Shown here: piece after piece, positions 32,612 to 41,388 of the stretch | Layout: every line of letters begins with the position of its first letter | How positions within the stretch are numbered: position 1 is the stretch's first letter | Made by a program: the position numbers and the translations under genes | Origin: Paenibacillus sp. FJAT-29882 | GTDB lineage: Bacteria > Bacillota > Bacilli > Bacillales > DSM-1321 | Assembly: GCF_001510645.1 (NCBI RefSeq) | Contig: NZ_LMVB01000010.1 | Coordinates: forward strand, 121,419 to 181,023 | Direction: 5' to 3' | Length of the DNA stretch: 59,605 nucleotides | The notes under the pieces: generated by a model | Told to the model about the DNA's origin: nothing | The model's input: the letters and a program-made list of their open reading frames with translations, nothing else | The model's database searches: none

Positions 32612-33499
32612 TTATTTTAAAGAACCCACCATAACTCCCTTTTCAAAATACTTTTGGAAGAATGGGTACATGATTAATAAAGGTAAACTAGCAATCACAA
32701 TCGATGAGTATCTAATCATCTCTGCAATTCTCATTATCTCATTTCTAGCCTGTATATCTGCAACCATTCCAGGCTGTACCTCGTTTTGAATGAGAATGGA
32801 ACGTAAAACCAATTGCAATGGATATAGATCTCGATCATCCAGGTAAATCATCGCATCAAAATACGCATTCCATTGACCAATGAAAGCATATAATGCCAAC
32901 ACGAACATAATTGGTTTTGATAGTGGTAAAATTATGCTCATGAATATTCTGAAATCTGAGGCGCCATCTATTTTTGCTGCTTCTTTTAATTCGTTTGGAA
33001 TCGCTTTAAAATAAGTTCTTGCTAGAATAATAAACCAAACATTTACAGCACCAGGGATAATGATCGCCCAAATTGTATTAAGCATTCCCAAATCTCTGAT
33101 AACAAAATAAGTCGGAATTAGTCCACCACCGAAAAACATCGTAATCAGGAAGAAGACCATAAAAGCTTTTTTGCCAACCAGGCCATCTACAGATAATGTA
33201 TAACCTGCAAGGATGGAAACTGTAACAGTGACAATGGTAAAACCAGCCGAATATATTATCGAATTTAGAAATCCCTTAACTATTGTCCCATCGGTTAAAA
33301 TTCGTTTGTACCCTTCCAAAGACCAATCAGACCCACTTAAGTTAAATCCCTTCCTAATCAATGCATTTGGTTCCAAAAGAGAAGAGAGAAATACGTACAG
33401 CAGTGGTACAATAATCAAAAGTACTATAATAGCCAAGAGTATATTATTAATTTGAAGTAGAATCCGATCGCCTTTTGGGTGTTTTATTTGGTTGTTCAT
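32612..33499 (-). CDS. Sugar ABC permease, LplC/YtcP-type
   Basis: A 295-residue inner-membrane permease with about six hydrophobic segments. The EAA loop is ELKEAAKIDGASDFRIFMSI followed by ILPLSKPIMFVLALYAFIGQ and WNAYFDAMIYL, typical of LplC. AAGGAGGAG precedes the ATG, 15 bp after the first permease gene. It pairs with the LplB-type subunit. Confidence 0.93.
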   Translation of the reverse strand: MNNQIKHPKGDRILLQINNILLAIIVLLIIVPLLYVFLSSLLEPNALIRKGFNLSGSDWSLEGYKRILTDGTIVKGFLNSIIYSAGFTIVTVTVSILAGYTLSVDGLVGKKAFMVFFLITMFFGGGLIPTYFVIRDLGMLNTIWAIIIPGAVNVWFIILARTYFKAIPNELKEAAKIDGASDFRIFMSIILPLSKPIMFVLALYAFIGQWNAYFDAMIYLDDRDLYPLQLVLRSILIQNEVQPGMVADIQARNEIMRIAEMIRYSSIVIASLPLLIMYPFFQKYFEKGVMVGSLK

Positions 33500-33514
33500 T
33501 GTTCTCCTCCTTTC

Positions 33515-34480
33515 TTAGACAAGACCTTCGCCTTCATTTAGTTTTTTCACCACTTGATTGACGAACACCAGTAAAATTACATTCACAACTGCATTAAACA
33601 ATCCAACTGCTGTAGCAAAAGAGTAATCTCCTGCAAGCAATCCTCGTTTATAGACATAAGTTGCAATAATTTCTGATGAGGGTGAATTCATCGGCGTTTG
33701 TAATAAATAGGCTTTTTCAAATCCTATTCCCATGATTCCCCCAGCCGCTAAAATAAACAAGACCGCCATAACCGGCTTAAGGGTAGGAAGATCAATATGC
33801 CAAATCCGTTGTAATAGCGATGCTCCGTCTAGTGTTGCTGCCTCATGTAGTTGTGGATCAACGTTTGCTAGAGCCGCAACATAAACAATAGATGCCCAAC
33901 CAGCTCCTTGCCATACTCCAGACCAAATGTAAATCGTTCTAAAGTAATCTGGGTCAGACATGAAGGAAATGGGTTTATCTGAAAAAATCCCTAATAATGC
34001 ATTAATAGGTCCTACGGGTGATAGAAAAAGGAAAACCATACCTGATATAACTACTACTGATATAAAATGTGGAGCGTAAAGAGCTAATTGAATATTCTTT
34101 TTAACACTCGATTTTCTCAGTTGATTTAACATAAGAGCCAATATGACAGGAATCGGAAATCCTATAAGAAGTTCAAAAGAGCTCAATTTTATTGTATTCA
34201 TTAAAATCTCCATAAAATTAGGGGATGTTAAGAAGCTGGTAAAGTGTTTAAGCCCAACCCACTCACTTCCCATGATTCCTCGGATCGGACTGAAATCCTT
34301 AAATGCAATCGTCGCTCCATAAATTGGTATATACTTAAAGATAAGCGTAAGGATTACAGCAGGGGCAATAAGTAAATAAAGAATATAGTTCTTTTTTATA
34401 TAATTCATTTTTCTTTTTAACTTAAAAACTGCTTTGGTTTCCCTAGCTGGTTCTCCTTTAGTCTTTACTGATACTTGCAA
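33515..34480 (-). CDS. Sugar ABC permease, LplB/YteP-type
   Basis: A 321-residue permease with six hydrophobic segments. KYIPIYGATIAFKDFSPIRG and the EAA loop LHEAATLDGASLLQRIWHID are family hallmarks. The likely start is a TTG at 34480 with GGAGG nine bases upstream. First gene of the importer operon; a good cre-like site lies at 34687-34700, 200 bp upstream, so carbon catabolite control through CcpA is likely. Confidence 0.92.
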   Translation of the reverse strand: MQVSVKTKGEPARETKAVFKLKRKMNYIKKNYILYLLIAPAVILTLIFKYIPIYGATIAFKDFSPIRGIMGSEWVGLKHFTSFLTSPNFMEILMNTIKLSSFELLIGFPIPVILALMLNQLRKSSVKKNIQLALYAPHFISVVVISGMVFLFLSPVGPINALLGIFSDKPISFMSDPDYFRTIYIWSGVWQGAGWASIVYVAALANVDPQLHEAATLDGASLLQRIWHIDLPTLKPVMAVLFILAAGGIMGIGFEKAYLLQTPMNSPSSEIIATYVYKRGLLAGDYSFATAVGLFNAVVNVILLVFVNQVVKKLNEGEGLV

Positions 34481-34686
34481 TCTATTAACCTCCTATTTAG
34501 ATTTTCACCTGCAAAAAAAGTAGTTTTTGACAATAGTATTGAATCGTGATTATTACATTCAGCTTTAGAAAAGCCTTTTTATTTCCCCCTTATCATTTAA
34601 TTCCATATCTAGTTTTAACTATATCAGGATATTTAGAGCTTATATTTTCATATCTTTGGTAACAGGTATTTAAAATTTTCGGGAAT

Positions 34687-34700
34687 TGAAATCGGTTACA
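34687..34700. promoter_or_regulatory. cre-like site (CcpA) upstream of the importer operon
   Basis: TGAAATCGGTTACA fits the cre consensus TGWAARCGNTWNCW with one mismatch, located between the second binding-protein gene and the permease operon. Confidence 0.55.
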
Positions 34701-34733
34701 ATACATTCAAATAACGATGACACCAAAACAAAT

Positions 34734-34759
34734 ACCCTCTAGTCATAAAACTAGAGGGT
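34734..34759 (-). terminator. Terminator of the kinase-regulator-binding protein unit
   Basis: ACCCTCTAGT / ACTAGAGGGT perfect stem with a 6-base loop, 8 bp past the stop of the 34768 gene. Confidence 0.75.
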
Positions 34760-34767
34760 TACATCAT

Positions 34768-36099
34768 TTAAGGATTTTGCATTTCTTTAATTCCTGTATT
34801 AATTTTTTCTACGGCTTCCTTGGCAGAAGTGCTTACATCTTTCCCTCCAATTCCAACATCCTCAAATAATTCCCTAATAGCATTGCTGACAACAGGATAA
34901 GCGGGAGTGACTGGGCGGTTCCTTGAGTACTTAAGAGCTTGCTGAACAAAAATATTTGAAGGATACTCATTAAGTTCTGGAATGCCTTCTGCAACAGAGT
35001 ATCTTGCAGGTACATTGCCAGTGATGGTTACATAATTTTTCATACCTTCATATCCTGTGGCATATTTGATAAACCTCCAAGATTCATCAGGGTGTTTAGA
35101 CAGGGATGAAACCCCTAACGCCCAGCCTCCGTTTGAAACGGCCTGATACTTACCTTTGGGTAAAGGAGCAATTCCAAAATCCACTCCAAGTTTAAAATCG
35201 GGATTGCGTTCAAAGTCCTTTAATGCCCAAGAACCAAGCACAGTCATAGCAAGCTTATCTGACTCAAATGGTTCCGGGGGCAGTTCTACAGATGCTACTT
35301 TATGTTTTTGATAGAGATTTTGGAAAAACTGAAGAGCCTCTAATGCTTCTTGGGAATCCAAATATCCACTCGCTGTAGTACCATCCGGGCTCAGGACATG
35401 AGCACCAAACTGCCAGAGGAAAGGTATTTTAAAATACGCTGGAGCTTCTGCATCTCCAAATCCTTGGGCTGGGTCAATTCCGAAAATCCCCTTTTCAGGG
35501 TTATCCAGTTTTTCAGCAATCTCAACTATCTCATCCCAAGTTAATGGTTTATCGGGATCTCCCGAGGGATATGGTACACCCGCCTGATCAAACAAATGGC
35601 GGTTATAATATAAGGCGATACTTGACTCTACTATAGGTGCAAGGTATATTTGGCCTTTATAGCTTAATCCTCGTATGGTGGACTCCGGGAAATCTTCAAT
35701 ATCACCTTCTTTTTTCATAAACTGATCTAAAGATAAAAGCGAGCCTGTATTTGCATAAAGAGCTAAGGTTGGACTATCTATTGCAAGGATATCAGGAGGG
35801 TTTCCGTTGGCTATTTCAGTCCGAATCCTGATTTCATAATCGCCATATGGAATAGACTTCATATTAATGTCTATACTAGGGTTAGCTTTTTCAAAGGAAG
35901 ACACCAACTCCGAATAAGCTTTATTCTCCGCTTCATTCCCGCTATTTCTCCAAAATGTCAGCTGTATTTGGTCTGAAGGAACCGTTTTTTCCTTATTATC
36001 ATTTGGGCTATTAGGAATGGTATCCATGAAAAACAGTGAATAAACTAGTATACTCACAAGGATGGATGCAAAAAAAAGAATCGTTAGCCATTTTTTCAT
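34768..36099 (-). CDS. Membrane-anchored sugar-binding protein cotranscribed with the two-component system
   Basis: A 443-residue family-1 solute-binding protein (WRNSGNEAENKAYSELVSSF, GNPPDILAIDSPTLALYANT, YYNRHLFDQAGVPYP, NGGWALGVSSLSKHPDESW). It has an N-terminal hydrophobic segment (LTILFFASILVSILVYSLFF) but no lipobox cysteine, so it is probably anchored by an uncleaved helix. It follows the sensor kinase and regulator genes and has its own terminator before the importer. This suggests a periplasmic-type sensing subunit that feeds the kinase. ATG 36099 has GGAGGG upstream. Confidence 0.85.
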   Translation of the reverse strand: MKKWLTILFFASILVSILVYSLFFMDTIPNSPNDNKEKTVPSDQIQLTFWRNSGNEAENKAYSELVSSFEKANPSIDINMKSIPYGDYEIRIRTEIANGNPPDILAIDSPTLALYANTGSLLSLDQFMKKEGDIEDFPESTIRGLSYKGQIYLAPIVESSIALYYNRHLFDQAGVPYPSGDPDKPLTWDEIVEIAEKLDNPEKGIFGIDPAQGFGDAEAPAYFKIPFLWQFGAHVLSPDGTTASGYLDSQEALEALQFFQNLYQKHKVASVELPPEPFESDKLAMTVLGSWALKDFERNPDFKLGVDFGIAPLPKGKYQAVSNGGWALGVSSLSKHPDESWRFIKYATGYEGMKNYVTITGNVPARYSVAEGIPELNEYPSNIFVQQALKYSRNRPVTPAYPVVSNAIRELFEDVGIGGKDVSTSAKEAVEKINTGIKEMQNP

Positions 36100-36124
36100 C
36101 AACAATCCCTCCTATCATTTAAAA

Positions 36125-37717
36125 TTATGTATCAAGTGAACTACGGAAATTAACAGGTGTTTGCCCAATGTGTTTTTTAAAAACTGTACTAAAATACCCC
36201 TGGTTCGAAAAGCCTACCAGGTATGATACATCAATTATTTTTAATTGTTTATCTTTAAGGAATTCTTTTGCTTTTTCCATACGCAAGTTAACAAGATAGT
36301 CACTGAAGTTCTGACCGACTTGATTTTTAAACGTTTCAGATAAGTAGGCACTGTTTATATGAAAGATCTCAGATAATAGCGAAAGTGAAATATCATTGGC
36401 ATAATGTTGATCAAGATACTGTTTCACACTGTCAATGATTAATTTACTGTTTGAAAAACGGGCCAAGCGTAGATTTTCAATAATAAACTTAGCTAATTCA
36501 TTGAGCTGTTCGATCACTTTTTGATAAGAATTAAGCTCCCAGATACGCTGCTGGCAATTCCATATAATTATTTTAATGTCATTCGTTTCAATATCATATT
36601 TTCTTGCGATTGAGCCTAACAAAAACAACACTCTATTAGCAACAAGTGAAAAGGACATAATCGATTGATTTTCATTCGCGCCCAAAAGAGATTGAATGTT
36701 CCCCCTATACATCTCAAAATTACCATTCTCAATAGCATTTATCAATTTCAGTTCAGAATCAGGTAAAAACTCAAAAACATCTTCTTTGGTAATCGTCCCT
36801 TCTATTACCTGAGATTTCGGCCCAATTTGACTTTGGCTCCAGGCAAGCAGACTAGAGATGTAACTGTTCTTAAAATTCGAGATACCTGTTACAACATTTC
36901 CAATTCCGATAACTGTTTCTAAATTCAGGAGTTTTCGCACATTCTTCTGAATTTCATTTACTAAGATGGAACTATTGTTTACTTTTCCTAGAACGCTATA
37001 ATGTATAAAATGAACCATATTTGCATAGCTAGGATCATAAAACGAATAAGTGTCACCGTGTTCCTTAGCCATTTCCTTACACACCATCTGAAAAGGAAGC
37101 CTAAGTTCCTTTAATCTATCTTCATTACCTTTATTTTCTCTAATTTCAACTGTGATAAATTGTACTGCTACGTTGTCAATTGCTAGGCCTTCCAAATGCA
37201 ACTGGCGCAGTCTCTCTAAAACGAAATTTATCTGCTGCCACTCCTCTTTAGCTAAATACAGCAAGTATTGTTCCTGTACTTCCTGTAGCTGGGTATTAAC
37301 AAGCTGGCGCATCTTGAATGTCTCAGCTTGTTTTTCCTTCTCTTCCTCTACTTCTTTACGAATTTTCCTTAATACTTCTACTAATTCATCAGGAGCGACT
37401 GGCTTTAATAGGTAATCCTTAACCCCCTCCTTCATCGAACCTCTTACGTATTCAAAGTCGGAATAACCAGATAAAACAACTACTTTTACTTTTGGAAATT
37501 CCTTCTGGCACCATTTAGCCAGTTCAAGTCCATTCATAATTGGCATTCTCATATCTGTAATGATCACATCAATATCTGTGTTCCGCAGTAATTCAAGCGC
37601 TTCTTTCCCATTTGAAGCTTCTTCAACAATTTGGAACCCTTCTTTCTCCCAATCTACTTTCATACGCAGACCTTTACGAATTTGTATTTCATCGTCCGTT
37701 ATTATGACTTTCATCAT
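36125..37717 (-). CDS. Response regulator with AraC-type DNA-binding domain (YesN-like)
   Basis: About 530 residues. The receiver domain has KVIITDDE and the phospho-acceptor Asp in IDVIITDMRMPIMNGLE, with KDYLLKPVAPDEL at its end. A long helical linker (residues ~125-420) leads to a C-terminal AraC double HTH (SLLSEIFHINSAYLSETFKN, VSYLVGFSNQGYFSTVFKKH). It probably activates the fructan operon. Start chosen at ATGATG (37717) after GGAGATGGGC; it overlaps the kinase gene, implying coupled translation. Confidence 0.92.
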   Translation of the reverse strand: MMKVIITDDEIQIRKGLRMKVDWEKEGFQIVEEASNGKEALELLRNTDIDVIITDMRMPIMNGLELAKWCQKEFPKVKVVVLSGYSDFEYVRGSMKEGVKDYLLKPVAPDELVEVLRKIRKEVEEEKEKQAETFKMRQLVNTQLQEVQEQYLLYLAKEEWQQINFVLERLRQLHLEGLAIDNVAVQFITVEIRENKGNEDRLKELRLPFQMVCKEMAKEHGDTYSFYDPSYANMVHFIHYSVLGKVNNSSILVNEIQKNVRKLLNLETVIGIGNVVTGISNFKNSYISSLLAWSQSQIGPKSQVIEGTITKEDVFEFLPDSELKLINAIENGNFEMYRGNIQSLLGANENQSIMSFSLVANRVLFLLGSIARKYDIETNDIKIIIWNCQQRIWELNSYQKVIEQLNELAKFIIENLRLARFSNSKLIIDSVKQYLDQHYANDISLSLLSEIFHINSAYLSETFKNQVGQNFSDYLVNLRMEKAKEFLKDKQLKIIDVSYLVGFSNQGYFSTVFKKHIGQTPVNFRSSLDT

Positions 37718-39482
37718 GCAGCCCATCTCCATAGTAGTTTATACTTAATGTAATGCTGGTGCCCCCACCCTTTTCAGATTCAATCTGATATGAAAAATTC
37801 TCTCCGTAGTAAAGCCTCAAACGCCCAAGTACATTCCTTAGCCCAATGCTGCTTCCTTTACTCTTTAATACACTAATTGTTTCATTCATAGATTCATCGC
37901 TAAGTAAGTCAGAAATAACCGCTTGAGGCATTCCGACACCTTTATCTTCAACTACCATAAATATCTGTTTATCAACTTTTTCAATTTTGATAAGGATTTC
38001 CGCAAAATTTTTTTCAACAAAACTATATTTCACCGCATTTTCAACGAGAGGCTGTAGGACAAATTTTATAATAGGTAGCTCCCTGGTCTCAGGATCTTCT
38101 TCAATTTTAACGGAGATATTTTCTTCATATCTTACCTTTAAGATGTTTGTATAACTGCGGATATAGTTTACCTCATCAGCCATTCTTACTACATCATTTT
38201 GAGTATTTAAGGAATACCTCATCATTCTCCCTAAGTATACGCTAACATCCATAACCTCTTTATTTTTCCCCTGGGCAGCTAACCCCCCAATAATTTCAAG
38301 AGTGTTATTTAAAAAATGAGGATTGATTTGCAGCAATAAAGCTTTATACTCTGCATCTTTCCTTCGGATATTTGCTTCATATTCTGTTTCAATTCTGTTT
38401 TTTAATTGATTAACTGTATGATTGAACACTCTTATTACATAACCAACTTCATTTTTATGAGATTTAATGGTCGGCATATACCGTTTTGCACCGGTAAAGT
38501 CCCCTCGTTCAATAAATCCCATGGCTTTTGCCAATTTCCCTAAGGGGCTCACGATATTCGAAGAAATCATATATGAGGCAACAATCGTTAATAGAAAAAC
38601 AATGGCACTTATTATTAACAATCTGCGCTGAATACGATCCACTTTTGAGAACAAATCAGTCTCCGTTACTTCACTGATTAAAATCCAATCACCCACCGGC
38701 AGCTTTTGATAAAAGACAAAGTGTTTCTCATCGCTATAAACTATTTCTAATAACCCTTTTCGCTCTTTGCTCTTCTTAATTTTAGCTAGACTATTATTTA
38801 AAACGTTCTCTGGGGTTGTAATCTTTCCTTTCAATATGTTTTCTCCATGTTGGTTCACCAAATAAGCTTGTCCATTTATTCCGATTGTATTTTTTTCTAA
38901 AGCAGTCTCGAGCAATTGTGTTGGAAAATTAACCTTGATTACCCCGTATGAGACAAATGTATTCATATCAATGAGAGGCAATATATAGCTATTTATACTC
39001 TCAGTAGTTGGCTGATACGGATCCTCATGTGACTTTACAAACTGTTGTTTATATAATGTATACTCTTCATACCAAACTGTTTTACGCAGATCGGGGTTAT
39101 TCCCCCAAGTCCCTGTACCATCATTAAGCATCACTGAAATTGACATTCCATTTGAATTATTAACCATCATTGAGGAAAACAGCATTTTGAGTTGATTTCT
39201 CGTTAACAGTCTCTGTTCCTTAGAAGTATCTGCAGATTCTTCCTTCATCCACTTCTGAATCGTTTGGTTAACAAGAACTTGCTTCCCCAAATCCTCTGCC
39301 TGTGTAGCAATTGACTCAATATATAACGAATATTGATCCATCATCGCAACCGCTAAATCCTCAGTCTGGTTTTCAATAGTCGACGTTAACCAGCTCGGAA
39401 TCAAAAACGAAAATACAATGATCGGAATCGTCAACAAACAAGTAAAAATAACAAATAAACGATTGCGCAACGAAAAAAACAT
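37689..39482 (-). CDS. Sensor histidine kinase, YesM-like (LytS/5TM-independent class)
   Basis: A 597-residue membrane kinase. N-terminal TM (LFVIFTCLLTIPIIVFSFLI), a large extracellular dCache-like sensor, a second TM (LLIISAIVFLLTIVASYMIS), HAMP, then His_kinase with the phospho-acceptor in LLQINPHFLNNTLEIIGGLA and HATPase boxes (LQPLVENAVKYS, DKGVGMPQ, KGGGTSITL). It signals to the overlapping AraC-type regulator. The cotranscribed binding protein may present the ligand. Confidence 0.94.
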   Translation of the reverse strand: MFFSLRNRLFVIFTCLLTIPIIVFSFLIPSWLTSTIENQTEDLAVAMMDQYSLYIESIATQAEDLGKQVLVNQTIQKWMKEESADTSKEQRLLTRNQLKMLFSSMMVNNSNGMSISVMLNDGTGTWGNNPDLRKTVWYEEYTLYKQQFVKSHEDPYQPTTESINSYILPLIDMNTFVSYGVIKVNFPTQLLETALEKNTIGINGQAYLVNQHGENILKGKITTPENVLNNSLAKIKKSKERKGLLEIVYSDEKHFVFYQKLPVGDWILISEVTETDLFSKVDRIQRRLLIISAIVFLLTIVASYMISSNIVSPLGKLAKAMGFIERGDFTGAKRYMPTIKSHKNEVGYVIRVFNHTVNQLKNRIETEYEANIRRKDAEYKALLLQINPHFLNNTLEIIGGLAAQGKNKEVMDVSVYLGRMMRYSLNTQNDVVRMADEVNYIRSYTNILKVRYEENISVKIEEDPETRELPIIKFVLQPLVENAVKYSFVEKNFAEILIKIEKVDKQIFMVVEDKGVGMPQAVISDLLSDESMNETISVLKSKGSSIGLRNVLGRLRLYYGENFSYQIESEKGGGTSITLSINYYGDGLHDESHNNGR

Positions 39483-39686
39483 GTGTCACCTCCCTAACCA
39501 AAAAAGAAAACCCTTACATTTATTTAAGCTATAAAAAGGCAAGTTAATACTTTGTATGTTCTAATAATCTAGTATATTAAAAAAGTATAACACCAAACTA
39601 CCTTGCTGAAATATGATTTTATGATTATTAGATTAACCTATAAAAGAACCCACAAGCTGTTCAATCAAAAGACTGGACCACTCGAT

Positions 39687-39712
39687 TCTAAAAAAAAGCC
39701 TAATTTCCACAA
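39687..39712. repeat. Partial dispersed repeat
   Basis: AAAAAAAAGCCTAATTTCC followed by ACAATC matches one arm of the hairpin family at 18303 and 53000. It marks the border between the fructan locus and the plasmid-like block. Confidence 0.3.
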
Positions 39713-39730
39713 TCATTGTTAAAGATTTAC

Positions 39731-40225
39731 TCATTTTATCCGTTTCTTTTCAGATTCAGCGAAGTTTTCTGCTTCGGACTGGTCCCAATATTTAACGCCT
39801 CCGATAACGATAGATGGTTCAAACAACGTTCCCCTGCCATAATACAAATTAATTTTATGCCGATCATACCTTAATCCCTTTTCAGTAAGGAATTCAGCAA
39901 GTTGGCTTTGATTTAACAAGGTTTCTGTATCACGAATAATCAAATATTTAGGCTCTTGAATCAGGTAGGTGTCCTTTCTAAAATAGGTGGTAATTAACTC
40001 TAAGGCCCACTCTAAATATTCATTATTTAGATGCTTATACAGTTCTCCTAATTCAAAGGGAAACTCGTCAGGATTCTCAAAAAAGCACCCCAAACGAAAG
40101 AAAGTGAGTTGTGTTTCATTCAACCTTTTTAATGACTCCTCATCCAATTTTTGTTTATTCTGTTCGTTAATTAATTTCTTCAAATTGGGAAATTGCTCAA
40201 TTATAAGGTTTGTCGTTTTTTTCAT
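39731..40225 (-). CDS. Hypothetical accessory-element protein with excisionase-like C terminus
   Basis: A 164-residue protein. The C-terminal part (LLNQSQLAEFLTEKGLRYDR, HKINLYYGRGTLFEPSIVIG, GVKYWDQSEAENFA) looks like a MerR/excisionase winged helix. The N-terminal half is helical and unrecognised. GGGAGGATATT precedes the ATG at 40225. Two GTATAC-NNN-GTATAC palindromes lie immediately upstream, so it may repress its own gene. Confidence 0.6.
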   Translation of the reverse strand: MKKTTNLIIEQFPNLKKLINEQNKQKLDEESLKRLNETQLTFFRLGCFFENPDEFPFELGELYKHLNNEYLEWALELITTYFRKDTYLIQEPKYLIIRDTETLLNQSQLAEFLTEKGLRYDRHKINLYYGRGTLFEPSIVIGGVKYWDQSEAENFAESEKKRIK

Positions 40226-40238
40226 AATATCCTCCCTT

Positions 40239-40287
40239 GTATACAATGTATACACTCAAGATAACAAATTTTGTATACGTTGTATAC
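40239..40287. promoter_or_regulatory. Twin operator palindromes upstream of the 39731 gene
   Basis: GTATACAATGTATAC (40239-40253) and GTATACGTTGTATAC (40273-40287), 34 bp centre to centre, beginning 14 bp upstream of the start codon. Likely binding sites of a dimeric repressor. Confidence 0.6.
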
Positions 40288-40425
40288 AAAAAAGAAGTCT
40301 TCTTCCACCTTTTCCTTATGCTAATAGTTCACTGTATCAGTCACAATCTCATGGTCTAAAACCTCCACACTTAAAGTATTTCCACATTTGACCAACCCAA
40401 TAATTACCTTATCAAACGTTTTTAC

Positions 40426-40851
40426 CTACCTTTTTTGTCGTTCCGTCCGAATCATCATCGGTCCCTTTTTGTCGTTTTTAATATTCTCAAGATACTTTAC
40501 TAAATAAATTTCTGTAATTCTTGAAGGCACGTATCCAAATCTTGTCCGTATGATATTTTCCACCACAAATAACTTTTTCGTAAAATATATATAATCCTTC
40601 CCCGTTATCTTTTCATACGCCTTAAATTCATCTGTTTCTCCTTTCAGGCCTGCCTTATAGAACGTATTCATCTGACTGTACATATCGTTTCGTTCTTTTC
40701 TTATCATTTTCAGTAAGTAAAGGAGCTCAAAGGTGGAGAATGCCATAAGCTCTGGCGTTGTTTTTTCAATATAAACCTCTAAAGCAAATTCCCGGACACG
40801 AACAACAAGCCGTTCTCGATTTTCTTTTACCAGACGTGCATCAAGGGACAT
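40426..40851 (-). CDS. Hypothetical plasmid-type protein
   Basis: A 141-residue, basic, helical protein (MSLDARLVKENRERLVVRVR, FSTFELLYLLKMIRKERNDM, FVVENIIRTRFGYVPSRITE). No family is recognised. It lies between a zinc-ribbon gene and the excisionase-like gene, in a block typical of plasmids and conjugative elements. The ATG has no strong ribosome site. Confidence 0.55.
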   Translation of the reverse strand: MSLDARLVKENRERLVVRVREFALEVYIEKTTPELMAFSTFELLYLLKMIRKERNDMYSQMNTFYKAGLKGETDEFKAYEKITGKDYIYFTKKLFVVENIIRTRFGYVPSRITEIYLVKYLENIKNDKKGPMMIRTERQKR

Positions 40852-40875
40852 ACAGCAAAATTCACAATAGTATTG

Positions 40876-41148
40876 CTACTGGTTCATCTTTTCAACATTG
40901 CTACCGCAATAGGGACATGTCTTCACTTCTGTTTTCACTTCAGATCCTCTCCTTTGAGCCTTTTTGATCATTCCCCCATGAGCGAAACACTCTACATCCT
41001 TCGCTTTACGAAAAGCAAGAACAGCCGTAAAACAAGCAACTACAATTAAACGATCTAAAATACTTTGCCAAATGGAACCGTATGGATATCCCGGATGAAC
41101 AAATACACCAGGACGAAAAAGCAAAACTACCATTGTCCATCTCATTTC
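40876..41148 (-). CDS. Hypothetical protein with C-terminal zinc ribbon
   Basis: About 90 residues. A hydrophobic segment (LDRLIVVACFTAVLAFRKA) is followed by a basic stretch and a terminal CPYCGSNVEKMNQ half-ribbon. The start is uncertain (ATG 41148 after AGGGAAGTATGAA is preferred to TTG 41172). Part of the radC accessory block. Confidence 0.45.
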   Translation of the reverse strand, partial: EMRWTMVVLLFRPGVFVHPGYPYGSIWQSILDRLIVVACFTAVLAFRKAKDVECFAHGGMIKKAQRRGSEVKTEVKTCPYCGSNVEKMNQ

Positions 41149-41189
41149 ATACTTCCCTGAATAATCTATCAAACGTTTTTAAAGGTTGC

Positions 41190-41297
41190 TCAGCAACCGC
41201 AAGCAGGCATCCGCGCCGTGAAAATAATCGGTGCAACAGTCATAAGCTCTTTTTCCGTAATATCTGTCCCTATATAAAAATCGGTTGCGGATTTCAT
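41190..41297 (-). CDS. 35-residue peptide, possibly coupled to a leader peptide
   Basis: ATG at 41297, TGA at 41190: MKSATDFYIGTDITEKELMT then VAPIIFTARMPACGC. GAAAGGAT lies directly upstream. A 9-codon leader ORF (MNENERISE, 41304-41333) with its own AAGGAG precedes it and ends 6 bases before its ATG, suggesting coupled translation. Cys-Gly-Cys at the C terminus. No family recognised. Confidence 0.4.
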   Translation of the reverse strand: MKSATDFYIGTDITEKELMTVAPIIFTARMPACGC

Positions 41298-41340
41298 ATC
41301 CTTTCATTCACTAATTCTTTCATTCTCGTTCATTATGAAT

Positions 41341-41372
41341 TTCTCCTTTCAAGCAAAGGAGAAAATCTCCTT
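41341..41372 (-). promoter_or_regulatory. Alternative hairpins over a ribosome binding site
   Basis: On the minus strand CAAAGGAG-ATTTT-CTCCTTTG is a perfect 8-bp hairpin, and its 3' arm CTCCTTT can instead pair with the downstream ribosome site AAAGGAG (41341-41347) of the leader ORF. Two mutually exclusive structures. Confidence 0.5.
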
Positions 41373-41388
41373 TGCCTGTTAGTTAATT

